Origin: JBLHUT01 sp047629975
GTDB lineage: Bacteria; Pseudomonadota; Alphaproteobacteria; Rhodobacterales; Rhodobacteraceae
Reading direction: 5' to 3'
Length of the DNA stretch: 35,578 bases
NCBI GenBank assembly: GCA_047629975.1
Contig: JBLHUT010000005.1
Span: forward strand, 1 to 35,578
Shown: in pieces, positions 26,876 to 34,889 of the stretch
Layout: each line of letters opens with the position of its first letter
Numbering within the stretch: position 1 is the stretch's first letter
The notes under the pieces: generated by a model
Told to the model about the DNA's origin: nothing
The model's input: only the letters and a program-made list of their open reading frames with translations
The model's database searches: none
Position numbers and translations under genes: made by a program

Positions 26876-28915
26876 TTACGCAGCCTTTTTTCTGTTTCGG
26901 GGATATGTCGCCTCGGCCCAGCGAACGAGGGTGGCGACATCGATAATCAGGGCAACACGCCCGTCGCCCAGAATCGTCGCCCCCCCGAGGCCAGGAATAT
27001 CGCGGTGAAACACGCTGAGGCTTTTGATGACTGTCTGGCTCTGGCCAAGGATGTCATCGACCACAAGTCCAACCCGCTCGCCGTCAACCTTGACCACGAC
27101 AACGCGGCGGCGCGCATCGGGCGCACCCGCTTGCCCGAACAAATCGTCAAGCGCCAGATACGGCACAAGGTGTTCGCGGATCTGCAGCACCGAGCGGCCA
27201 CTCTTGCGTCCGCATTCGCTCAGGTCCATCTCGACGCATTCCTCCACGACCGACAGGGGCACGACATAAATCGACTCCCCCAACCGCACGCGCAGCCCGT
27301 CGATAATCGCCATCGTCACCGGCAGGCGCAGGGTGATGCGCGTGCCCTGCCCCGTGCGCGAGGCCACGTTGATGCTGCCGCCAAGCGCGTCGATGGTCGT
27401 TTTGACCGCGTCCATCCCCACACCGCGCCCCGATACCGACGAAATCGTTTGCGCCGTTGAAAACCCCGGCTCGAAAATCAACTGGTGAAGCTCGCGTTCT
27501 GACAAATCGTCGCTTTCCGAAATCAGTCCGCGCTCCAACGCTTTTTCCTTGATGGCTTGCGCGTTCAGTCCCGCGCCGTTGTCCTCGATCGAGATCAGGA
27601 TCTCTCCACCCTCCTGACGCGCCGAGAGCGACACAGTGCCTTGTTCGGGTTTGCCAGCCGCAGTGCGCACGGCGGCCGTTTCCAGCCCGTGATCCACCGA
27701 ATTGCGGATCATGTGCACCAAAGGATCACCGATACGGTCAATTACATTCTTGTCGACCTCGGTTTCGCCGCCCGCCGTGATCAGACGCACGTCCTTGTTC
27801 AGGTCCGACGACAAATCCCGCACAACGCGGCGGAACTTCCCAAAAACCGTCTCGATCGGAAGCATCCGGATCGACAGCGTCGCATCGCGCAGCCCCACAA
27901 CAAGGCGTTGCACTTCTTCCACCACGGATTCCAGCGTCGCATCCCCGATCGTCTCGGCCACCGCATCAAGCCGCGCCTGTGCGATGACCAACTCGCCCAG
28001 CGAATCCATCATGTCATCCAACCGCGAAGACGCGACGCGGATGTTTTCGGATTTGTTGTCGGCGGGGCGATCGGATTTACCGGTCTGGCCTTTTGCCGCC
28101 TTTGGGGCTGGCACCTTTGGCGATTGCGCCCTGGCGCGCGGCGTATCGGCGTCTTTTGCCTGCGCGACCGGGTCTTTGTGGGCCGGTTGCGTCGTGGTGC
28201 GCGCATCAGTGATCGAAATATCGGCATCATCGGCAAAGATGAAAACATCATCAATCGCCGCTCGAGGCTGTTCGGTGACAAGATCCACCACCCACACCAG
28301 ACACGAATTGCTGGCGTCCAGCATGCTTAACCGCGGAACCCCCGAGATATCGACCCCGACCGACCCTGCCCCCAGATCCACCAGCTCGCGGACCAGAAGA
28401 TCAGGGCGCATACCGTTGCGCAGCGCGTTTTCCAACGGTCTGAACCGGATCTGGACATGCAATAGAGCACCATCGTCATCTGGTGCGTCCGGCGCGGCGG
28501 GAGGAGCCTCGGCGGCACTTGCTTGTGCCTCACCGGTCAACGCCCTGAGACGGTCGATAATCGAACACGCATCCCCGGACACCAGCAAAGCCTCGGCCGG
28601 TGCGCCGTCGCCGCCAAGGTCCAGAAACCGGACCATCAAATCCTGCGCCTGAAGGGACAGATCGACCAGTTCCTTACCAACAACAAGATCGCCCGAACGC
28701 ACACGTTCATACGCATTCTCGAAATGGTGCGTAAACCGCGCAAGCGCCGTATACCCGAACATCGACCCCGACCCTTTGACGGTATGCAGCGCGCGGAAAA
28801 TTTCGTCGATCTGGGCTGGCGTGCTGCTGTCTTCCAGCTCCAGAAGCTGACCTTCAAGGTCGGTCAGAATTTCGGTGGCCTCAAGTACGAAGGCCTCGAT
28901 TGCCTGTTCGATCAT
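26876..28915 (-). CDS. cheA: Chemotaxis histidine kinase CheA
   Basis: A 679-residue kinase with the full layout. P1 phosphotransfer domain has H44 in ALHTVKGS. A P2-like regulator-docking domain spans about 150-235, followed by a Pro/Lys-rich linker (240-290). The dimerisation helices are at about 291-350 (NIRVASSRLDDMMDSLGEL). The ATP-binding domain shows HMIRNSVDHGLE (about 401-412), DNGAGL (445-450) and GRGVGMDAVK (496-505). The CheW-like P5 domain is at about 530-665. All catalytic boxes are intact. It starts 4 bp after the cheY stop. It should phosphorylate the operon's CheY and CheB. Confidence 0.96.
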   Translation of the reverse strand: MIEQAIEAFVLEATEILTDLEGQLLELEDSSTPAQIDEIFRALHTVKGSGSMFGYTALARFTHHFENAYERVRSGDLVVGKELVDLSLQAQDLMVRFLDLGGDGAPAEALLVSGDACSIIDRLRALTGEAQASAAEAPPAAPDAPDDDGALLHVQIRFRPLENALRNGMRPDLLVRELVDLGAGSVGVDISGVPRLSMLDASNSCLVWVVDLVTEQPRAAIDDVFIFADDADISITDARTTTQPAHKDPVAQAKDADTPRARAQSPKVPAPKAAKGQTGKSDRPADNKSENIRVASSRLDDMMDSLGELVIAQARLDAVAETIGDATLESVVEEVQRLVVGLRDATLSIRMLPIETVFGKFRRVVRDLSSDLNKDVRLITAGGETEVDKNVIDRIGDPLVHMIRNSVDHGLETAAVRTAAGKPEQGTVSLSARQEGGEILISIEDNGAGLNAQAIKEKALERGLISESDDLSERELHQLIFEPGFSTAQTISSVSGRGVGMDAVKTTIDALGGSINVASRTGQGTRITLRLPVTMAIIDGLRVRLGESIYVVPLSVVEECVEMDLSECGRKSGRSVLQIREHLVPYLALDDLFGQAGAPDARRRVVVVKVDGERVGLVVDDILGQSQTVIKSLSVFHRDIPGLGGATILGDGRVALIIDVATLVRWAEATYPRNRKKAA

Positions 28916-28919
28916 GCTG

Positions 28920-29285
28920 CTACCCCAAAAGCTTTCTGGTCACCGCAATCAGCTTGTCAGCGTCGAACGGTTTGTTGATCCAACCGGTTGCCCCGGCGGC
29001 TTTGCCCTTTTCCTTCATCTCCGGCGAGGATTCCGTGGTCAGCATGACGATCGGAATACCGGTTCCGGCGGGTTCGGTACGTGCGTTGGTGATGAAGTCC
29101 AGCCCGTTCATCACCGGCATATTCAGGTCGGTAATCACCAGCGCAGGACATTCGGCCCGCATCACGTCAAGCCCTTCAGAGCCGTTTTCAGCCGCCACCA
29201 CCCGGTATCCCTCGGGTTCCAGCGTGAACATGACCATGTCACGAACCGCTTTGCTGTCATCGATTGTCAGGATCGTTTTCGCCAT
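28920..29285 (-). CDS. cheY: Single-domain response regulator, CheY type
   Basis: A 121-residue receiver domain and nothing else. The acid pocket is D9-D10, the phosphoacceptor D53 (TDLNMPVMNG), the switch Thr is in MLTTES (about T82-83) and the conserved Lys in INKPF (about K105). The ATG at 29285 has GGAGG inside the end of the STAS gene; an apparent start two codons upstream would be TTG. In CheY proteins the phosphorylated domain binds the flagellar switch, but no motor genes are visible here, so the output could be something else. Confidence 0.94.
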   Translation of the reverse strand: MAKTILTIDDSKAVRDMVMFTLEPEGYRVVAAENGSEGLDVMRAECPALVITDLNMPVMNGLDFITNARTEPAGTGIPIVMLTTESSPEMKEKGKAAGATGWINKPFDADKLIAVTRKLLG

Positions 29286-29287
29286 TC

Positions 29288-29557
29288 TCAAGCCTCCTGT
29301 TCAAGTACATGGACGAGGTCCTGCACCGCTTCGGCATTTGGGCCCAGATCCAACTCTACGCCCAGCTCGCGGCACTCCAGCATGCCTGCGAACAAAAGTT
29401 GCATGCTGATTTGTGACGCACCGGTTCCGGCAACCTCAAGCCCGAGCCGCCCCTGTGCGACAGCCCCCTCGATCGCCTCCAGAAGCCCTGTTCGGGCCGT
29501 GTGCGCACCTGCCACATCAAGGTCGTGTGGGAGGATATAATTGAAAGCTTCACTCAT
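29288..29557 (-). CDS. STAS-domain protein at the head of the che operon
   Basis: An 89-residue protein matching a bare STAS domain (anti-sigma-factor-antagonist fold): a strand-rich start, EVAGTGASQISMQLLFAGML in the middle where the phospho-accepting serine normally lies, and a hydrophobic strand LGVELDL near the end. S48 or S51 could be the modifiable residue. Small STAS proteins often head alphaproteobacterial che operons, where their job is not well established. The start is ATG at 29557 with only a weak CAGG site. It overlaps the regulatory spacer with the divergent 578-residue protein. Confidence 0.8.
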   Translation of the reverse strand: MSEAFNYILPHDLDVAGAHTARTGLLEAIEGAVAQGRLGLEVAGTGASQISMQLLFAGMLECRELGVELDLGPNAEAVQDLVHVLEQEA

Positions 29558-29722
29558 GCCTGATCACCCGTCGCTAAGTATTCGAGGCCTACACTCCTCC
29601 TCATTCATGAATTAATTCCTAACCTGAACTTCAAACTCTAAGCATTTATAACTATGGAATTTACCTACTGTTTACCTCCCTCTGACATTCCCTTCACAGA
29701 CTTATCGGGGAAACGAGATGAC
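29558..29722. promoter_or_regulatory. Divergent AT-rich promoter region of the che operon
   Basis: This 165-bp spacer is clearly poorer in GC than its surroundings. It separates the minus-strand che operon from the plus-strand 578-residue protein gene. It contains a perfect 10-bp palindrome, ATTCATGAAT, at 29603-29612, a candidate operator placed between the two transcripts. Exact promoters are not obvious. Confidence 0.5.
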
Positions 29723-31459
29723 ATGGCAGATCCAGCGCACGCAGTGATCACGACAGACCAGTTCGAAGCAGAAACCCGCGCGCCGGAGCTGTCGGCACCG
29801 ATGAAACTTGCGCAGGACGGGGTAAACGCATTTTCCGATGTGACCGAAAGTCTGGGGCGGGTCCGGGCCTTGCAGATGCAGATGACGCAGGACCTTGCGA
29901 CGTTTGCCGACCTTGCGGCTGTCGATCACGACGCCGACAGCGATCCACTGAACCTTGTGCTGGCCCGTCTTGTGGCGATGGACCGCGCGATTGCAGAATA
30001 TTGCGCGCTGATCGGTGCCGGTGACACCCGCAACCACACGATGCACGCCGAAAAACACCTCACGACGATCATCCGCAACGGCAAAACACTGGCGGCTGTC
30101 TCGACCCTGACCCGCACCACGGCGGCGTCTTACGGCATTCAGACGTTGAACCTGTATCTGGAGAACCTGCGCCGGATTGCCGGCGTCATCCACGAAGCCT
30201 CGGACGGGGTGCTCGATCAACTCGACACGCTTCAAACGCGCGAGGTCGAAACGCTGAGCAGTTGTCTGGAGGGGGGCAAAAGCATCGGCACCCTGCTTCC
30301 GCAGGTGCAAGCGCGCAAAACGGCGTTGTCCGCATTGGTGACCGATGAACACAAGGCCGCGCAGACCATCTCGACGACGTCGCAGTCACTGGGGCACGAC
30401 ACCAAAACCGAATTGAAGACATTCATCTCGGCCATCCAGTTTTCAGATCGCATGGCACAGCGTCTGGATCATATGGCGCAGATGCTGTCGTTCGACGATC
30501 CGCATTTGCGCCAGCTGGCCGCCGCACAGGCGACCAGCATCTCGGTCGATATCACCGCCGTTGGCGCACAGGTGCGTGCAACGATCGCCGCGTTGTCACG
30601 CATCAGCAAACGTGGCGCAGAGCTGTTTTCGCAAGGTGCAATCGCCGCTACAATCGAGCACAGCCTGTCCACCCGCGCCGAAACGGTGCGCGTGATTACC
30701 GCCGATCTCTCCAAGGTCAGGCGCGCCCTCGATGCTGCCCGCAACGATGCCACCCTTTCACGCCAGACAATTGATGCCGCCGGCGAGGCGCTGCTTTTGT
30801 TGGAAAACGGGTCACAGGAGGTGGCAAATGCCTCTGTGAATTCCTCCCTGCTTGCGGCGCGCTCGGGCGAGGCACGCGGCGCACTGGCCACCCTGTCGAG
30901 CGAGGTCAGGGACACCGCGATGCAATGCCTGAAATCCGTGGAGGGCAGCAAACAGGCCCTGAATGCCCTGAGCGAGGTCTCTGCGCGCGCGCAGGATGGA
31001 TTGATCAATGCCGGAAATGCCCTTGATGCCTCGGTGAGCGCCTATCAGGGGCAGATTGGTGCCGGACGCGACAGGCTCGACACTCTGAACACCCTGCGCA
31101 GCAGCGCCGGAAAAAGCACGCAGCGTCTACTGGCCCTGCTGGACGAGGTGGTCATCAGCATGGACGCCGTTGACGGCATTGCCCGAAATCTGGGGCACCT
31201 GTCCGGGGAGCTGTCGCAGCACGCACCGGACAAGGACCCGACCACAGGCACGGGTACAGGCACAGGCACAGGCACGGGTACAGGCACAGGCACAGGCACG
31301 GGCCCCCCCGACTTCGCGCTGCTCAAGCAGATATGGGACACCTACACAATGGACGAAGAGCGCAGCGTTCACGCCAGCCTCTTTCCAGACATGCCCGGGA
31401 TCTCGGCGATTGCCGATAACGCCCCTGCCGATGACGACCTTGACGATCTGTTTTTCTGA
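29723..31459 (+). CDS. Soluble helical chemotaxis-associated protein with MCP-tip-like and CheZ-like motifs
   Basis: I do not recognise a named family. The 578 residues have no membrane helix and look almost wholly helical/coiled-coil. Four parts stand out. (a) FSDRMAQRLDHM (about residues 240-251) has D242-x3-Q246, in the same context as the CheZ catalytic helix (FQDLTGQ; D143/Q147). (b) NSSLLAARSGEARGAL with SSEVRDTA (about 373-399) looks like a worn chemoreceptor hairpin tip. (c) A (Thr-Gly)10 linker spans 508-527. (d) The extreme C-terminus DDDLDDLFF resembles in character the acidic-hydrophobic CheY-binding tail of CheZ. The start at 29723 was chosen because the earlier ATG (29654) lies in the AT-rich spacer without a ribosome site. 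It is divergent from the che operon and followed by a BLUF gene 28 bp later. A CheY-phosphatase or soluble receptor-like role is inferred, not shown. Confidence 0.75.
   Translation: MADPAHAVITTDQFEAETRAPELSAPMKLAQDGVNAFSDVTESLGRVRALQMQMTQDLATFADLAAVDHDADSDPLNLVLARLVAMDRAIAEYCALIGAGDTRNHTMHAEKHLTTIIRNGKTLAAVSTLTRTTAASYGIQTLNLYLENLRRIAGVIHEASDGVLDQLDTLQTREVETLSSCLEGGKSIGTLLPQVQARKTALSALVTDEHKAAQTISTTSQSLGHDTKTELKTFISAIQFSDRMAQRLDHMAQMLSFDDPHLRQLAAAQATSISVDITAVGAQVRATIAALSRISKRGAELFSQGAIAATIEHSLSTRAETVRVITADLSKVRRALDAARNDATLSRQTIDAAGEALLLLENGSQEVANASVNSSLLAARSGEARGALATLSSEVRDTAMQCLKSVEGSKQALNALSEVSARAQDGLINAGNALDASVSAYQGQIGAGRDRLDTLNTLRSSAGKSTQRLLALLDEVVISMDAVDGIARNLGHLSGELSQHAPDKDPTTGTGTGTGTGTGTGTGTGTGPPDFALLKQIWDTYTMDEERSVHASLFPDMPGISAIADNAPADDDLDDLFF
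31244..31303 (+). repeat. Hexanucleotide tandem repeat coding (Thr-Gly)10
   Basis: Ten 6-bp units, ACAGGC with every fourth unit changed to ACGGGT or ACGGGC, giving a 24-bp higher-order period. It lies in frame in the 578-residue protein, so copy-number change would alter linker length without a frameshift. Confidence 0.9.
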
Positions 31460-31487
31460 GACCACTTGCTGACAAGGAACCCACAGC

Positions 31488-31910
31488 ATGAGCCTTTATC
31501 AACTTATCTACTGCTCGCGCAGCACCGATTTGTCCGAACACGATATCACCCGCATTCTAGAAGCCTCGAAACGCAACAATCCCCAGAACTTCATCACCGG
31601 CATGCTGATGTTCGACAGCCGCCGGTTCCTGCAATTGCTCGAAGGGCCTCGTGGCAAGATCACACAGCGCTTCACGGCCATTTCCAAAGACACGCGCCAT
31701 TCGGATGTCGAACTGATCCATGCCGGCCCCGCAGATTTCCGGCTGTTTTCCGATTGGGCCATGCATTATGCCGCCTCGCGCGGCGCCATGTCGGACATCA
31801 CGACCCCGTTTTATGCTAGCGGTTCGTTTGATCCGGCCTCGATGACCATCTCTGCCATCAAGCAACTGTGCAAGGACCGTGCCGCATTCAACAACGCCCA
31901 AGCAGCCTGA
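31488..31910 (+). CDS. BLUF-domain blue-light receptor (second copy)
   Basis: A 140-residue stand-alone BLUF photoreceptor. The full active site is present and spaced as in AppA: Y8 (LIYCS), N31 (SKRNN), Q49 (FLQLLEG), W90 and M92 (SDWAM). The C-terminal 45 residues should form the capping helices typical of short BLUF proteins. It shares the RILxxSKRNNxQN and FLQLLEG stretches with the BLUF protein on the far side of the che operon, so the two are probably paralogues. It lies 28 bp after the 578-residue protein on the same strand and is likely co-transcribed with it. It converges on choV with a 30-bp gap. Confidence 0.93.
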   Translation: MSLYQLIYCSRSTDLSEHDITRILEASKRNNPQNFITGMLMFDSRRFLQLLEGPRGKITQRFTAISKDTRHSDVELIHAGPADFRLFSDWAMHYAASRGAMSDITTPFYASGSFDPASMTISAIKQLCKDRAAFNNAQAA

Positions 31911-31940
31911 AACAGGCCTGACGCACCAGCCCCGTTCGGG

Positions 31941-32963
31941 TCAGCCCGCGCTTTGAAGCCTTTCGACGACGCTTTGGGATGTGACCGATCCGATCAGGAC
32001 GTCCCCCTCCACAACGCCAAGCGTGCCTTTGTCTGCGCTCAGGCGGGAGATAACCTCCCGCACGGGCGTTTCGGCAGGCAGCGTCGCGTGACTGCCATCA
32101 AGCTTCGGCCCCATGACATCGCGGGCCGTCAGCACCCCCAGCGGGTTCATATTGGCCACAAACTCTGCCACATAATCGGATGCGGGCGCCGAAAATATGT
32201 CGCGCGGCGTGCCGCATTGAACGATGCGCCCACCCTCCATGATGGCGATCCGCCCACCCAGCTTGAACGCCTCGTCCAGATCATGACTGACAAAAATGAT
32301 GGTTCGTTTCAAATCGCGTTGCAGATCCAGCAACTCATCCTGAAGCCGGGTCCGGATCAACGGATCAAGCGCCGAAAAAGGCTCGTCCATCAGCAAAATC
32401 GGTGCATCCGTCGCAAAGGCCCGTGCCAACCCGACACGTTGCTGCATCCCACCCGACAATTCGGCCACCTTGCGGTCGGCCCAGTCCGACAACCCCACAA
32501 GCTCGAGTTGCGCGTCGATCTTTTTGGCTCGTGCGCGGCGTTCCATCCCCGCCAGCTCAAGCCCCAATCCGACATTCTCGCGCACTGTGCGCCACGGCAG
32601 CAACCCGAACTGCTGAAAAACCATCGCCACGCGGGTCTGGCGCATCTTGCGCAATGTGGCCGGAGCCGCGGTCGTGATGTTTACCATCTGCCCGCCGTCA
32701 TTGACGCTGACATGGCCGCGCACAACAGGGTTCAACCCGTTGACCGCACGCAGCAATGTCGATTTGCCAGAGCCCGAAAGCCCCATCAGCACCAGAATTT
32801 CACCCTCGTTCACGCTGAGTGTGCAATCATGCACCCCAAGAACCTGTCCGGTGTCCTGTTGAATATCGCTCCGGCTCCCGCCGGCGTCCATCAAGGGCAG
32901 CGCCACATCCGGCGCGTTGCCAAAAACAATAGAAACATTATTAAACTCAACCGCTTTTGTCAT
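31941..32963 (-). CDS. choV: Choline/betaine ABC transporter ATP-binding protein ChoV
   Basis: A 340-residue ATPase of the ProV/OpuAA type. Walker A is GLSGSGKST, the Q-loop follows in VFQQFGLLPW, the signature is LSGGMQQRVGLARA, Walker B is ILLMDEPFSALD and the switch His is in FVSHDLDEA. The C-terminal 70 residues resemble a single CBS-like regulatory module. The start codon overlaps the permease stop by 4 bp (ATGA). The reading frame stays open for another 700 bp upstream inside choW, but that is an artefact of GC-rich sequence. It powers import of choline as a precursor of the osmoprotectant glycine betaine. Confidence 0.92.
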   Translation of the reverse strand: MTKAVEFNNVSIVFGNAPDVALPLMDAGGSRSDIQQDTGQVLGVHDCTLSVNEGEILVLMGLSGSGKSTLLRAVNGLNPVVRGHVSVNDGGQMVNITTAAPATLRKMRQTRVAMVFQQFGLLPWRTVRENVGLGLELAGMERRARAKKIDAQLELVGLSDWADRKVAELSGGMQQRVGLARAFATDAPILLMDEPFSALDPLIRTRLQDELLDLQRDLKRTIIFVSHDLDEAFKLGGRIAIMEGGRIVQCGTPRDIFSAPASDYVAEFVANMNPLGVLTARDVMGPKLDGSHATLPAETPVREVISRLSADKGTLGVVEGDVLIGSVTSQSVVERLQSAG

Positions 32964-33793
32964 TTCTGTGTCACCCTCAGCATCCGGTCGAGCATAATTG
33001 CAACAATCACGATCACAAATCCGCTTTCGAACCCGAGGCCGGTATTCACCTGATTGAGCGCGCGTACAACCGGCACCCCAAGGCCATCCGCCCCGACCAG
33101 CGCGGCAATCACAACCATCGACAAGGACAGCATGATCGTCTGGTTCAAACCAACCATGATCTGTGGCAGGGCATAGGGAAATTCGATCTTCCACAATGTC
33201 TGGCGCGGCGTCGAGCCAAAGGCCTCGGCCGCCTCCAGCAACGCTTTCGGAGTAGAGCTGATGCCCAGATGCGTCATGCGGATCGGCGCCGGCACCACGA
33301 AAATGACCGTCGCAATAAGTCCGGGCACCATGCCGATGCCGAAAAACACAATCGCCGGGATCAGATAGACAAAGGTCGGCAAGGTCTGCATCAAATCCAG
33401 AACAGGCCGCATCGCCTTGAACAGGCGGGGCCGGTGCGCGGTGGCAATGCCGATCGGCACGCCGACGCCCATGCACACCACACAAGCCGACAGCACCAAC
33501 GTCAGGCTCTCTGTCGTTTCTTCCCAATAATCCTGATTGAGGATGAACAAGAACCCAAGCGCGATGAACACGCATGTCCTCCAGTTGCGCTGCATCAGAT
33601 AGGTAAGCCCAACGAAAGCCGCGATAATAACCAGCGGATGCGGCGTTTGCAGCACCCACAGAATACGCTCGATCAGCCCTTCCATGATCAGCGACAGGCC
33701 GTCAAAAAACCAGCCCCCGTTCGATTGCAACCAGTCGAACACCGCACTTGCAGTCTTTCCAACCGGAATTTTCGTCTGTGTCAGCCAATCCAT
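32960..33793 (-). CDS. choW: Choline ABC transporter permease ChoW
   Basis: A 277-residue inner-membrane permease of the ProW type with six or so membrane segments. The ATPase-docking loop EAAEAFGSTPRQTLWKIEFP (about residues 186-205) is the EAA motif of binding-protein-dependent permeases. It lies between choX and choV and overlaps choV by 4 bp. A 63-bp spacer with a strong hairpin separates it from choX. Confidence 0.92.
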   Translation of the reverse strand: MDWLTQTKIPVGKTASAVFDWLQSNGGWFFDGLSLIMEGLIERILWVLQTPHPLVIIAAFVGLTYLMQRNWRTCVFIALGFLFILNQDYWEETTESLTLVLSACVVCMGVGVPIGIATAHRPRLFKAMRPVLDLMQTLPTFVYLIPAIVFFGIGMVPGLIATVIFVVPAPIRMTHLGISSTPKALLEAAEAFGSTPRQTLWKIEFPYALPQIMVGLNQTIMLSLSMVVIAALVGADGLGVPVVRALNQVNTGLGFESGFVIVIVAIMLDRMLRVTQK

Positions 33794-33819
33794 GAACGCT
33801 CTTTCTGTTCTGTCGATGT

Positions 33820-33850
33820 CGGCCCCTTACCCTGCACAGGCAAGGGGCCG
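33820..33850 (-). promoter_or_regulatory. Intercistronic stem-loop between choX and choW
   Basis: CGGCCCCTT and AAGGGGCCG pair perfectly (9 bp) around a 13-nt loop, 6 bp after the choX stop. No T-run follows on the transcript. Hairpins in this place commonly protect the upstream binding-protein mRNA and lower downstream expression, giving more ChoX than ChoW/ChoV. Confidence 0.65.
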
Positions 33851-33856
33851 GTTCGC

Positions 33857-34783
33857 TTACAGTCCCAGCGCGGACTTTACAGCAGCAGCGGCATCGCCCC
33901 CGTCTTGGGTCGTGACACCGTCAAGCCAGCCCATGACCACATCCCCGTTTGCGCTCATCCACGCGGTTGCGGCATCGTCGGGGTCGCGCCCGTCATCAAG
34001 GATCGCGCCCATGATCTCGTTCTCCATGGCCAGCGAAAACTTCAGATTGCCCAACAATGCGCCGACGTTCGGGCATTCCTCGGCAAATCCGGCACGCGTG
34101 TTTGTGAAAACACTCGCCCCCCCAAGGTCAGGCCCGAAGTAATCATCCCCCCCCGTCAGGTAGGTCAGCTCGAAGTTGGCATTCATCGGGTGCGGCTCCC
34201 AAGCAAGGAAGATGATCGGCTTGTCGCGTCCCGTGTTACGCTTGACCTGCGCCAGCATCCCTTGCTCCGAGCTTTCCTTGACCTCGAATTCCGACAGGCC
34301 AAAGGCATTCGCGGAAATCATATCCATGATCAACCGATTGCCATCGTTGCCCGGCTCGATGCCATAGATTGTCTCGTCAAGCGCCTCGGCATGGGTGGCA
34401 ATATCGGCAAAATCCTTGATCCCCAACGCAGCGCCCACAGCATTCGCCGCCAGGGTGTACTTGGCTCCCTCAAGATTTTCGCGCAGTGTTACCACGGTGC
34501 CCGCCTCGCGGTAGGGGGCGATATCTGCCTCCATCGTCGGCATCCAGTTGCCAAGAAAGACATCGATGTCGCCTGCAGCCATCGACGTATAGGTCACAGG
34601 CACTGACAGCACCTTGATGTCGGTCTCGTAGCCAAGCGCGCCCAGCAGCACGGTTGTGGCGGCGGTCGTCGCGGTGATGTCCGTCCAACCGACATCCGAA
34701 AAGGTCACGCTGTCGCAATTTGCAGATGCAAATCCGGCCGTAAGTGCAAGTGCAAGCGCAGATGGGGCAATTCGCTGCATCAT
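33857..34783 (-). CDS. choX: Choline-binding periplasmic protein ChoX
   Basis: A 308-residue solute-binding protein with a signal peptide (about residues 1-21, cleavage after FASA). The four aromatic residues of the ChoX cation box can be placed: Trp and Asp in VGWTDI, Trp in FLGNWMP, Tyr in KYTLAAN and Trp in LAWEPHP. Two Cys (NCDSV near the mature N-terminus and EECPNV) could form a disulfide. AGGGAG precedes the ATG at 34783, the better of two adjacent Met codons. It captures choline (or acetylcholine/betaine) for the ChoW-ChoV channel. Confidence 0.92.
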   Translation of the reverse strand: MMQRIAPSALALALTAGFASANCDSVTFSDVGWTDITATTAATTVLLGALGYETDIKVLSVPVTYTSMAAGDIDVFLGNWMPTMEADIAPYREAGTVVTLRENLEGAKYTLAANAVGAALGIKDFADIATHAEALDETIYGIEPGNDGNRLIMDMISANAFGLSEFEVKESSEQGMLAQVKRNTGRDKPIIFLAWEPHPMNANFELTYLTGGDDYFGPDLGGASVFTNTRAGFAEECPNVGALLGNLKFSLAMENEIMGAILDDGRDPDDAATAWMSANGDVVMGWLDGVTTQDGGDAAAAVKSALGL

Positions 34784-34889
34784 GGTTCGTCTCCCTCTAA
34801 AAGTTCTCAATTAGGCCGTGATTAAGGGACGACTGGCGGCGCAATGCAAGGGACTGGGCCGCTTTACCTGCAAATCCCCACGCAACGGC

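Noticed and set aside
29654..29722. Earlier ATG for the 578-residue protein
   Set aside because: It lies in the AT-rich divergent spacer without a ribosome site, and the 23 extra residues (CLPPSDIPF...) look unlike the rest.
31244..31303. Tandem repeat considered as CRISPR-like
   Set aside because: Units are only 6 bp, have no spacers and are in frame within a gene, so it is a coding microsatellite.
31941..33659. 572-codon minus-strand frame suggesting a fusion upstream of choV
   Set aside because: The extra 230 codons lie inside choW in another frame and do not encode a domain; choV starts at 32963 with the usual ATGA overlap.
32957..34606. 549-codon plus-strand frame
   Set aside because: Antisense to choW and choX; composition typical of shadows.
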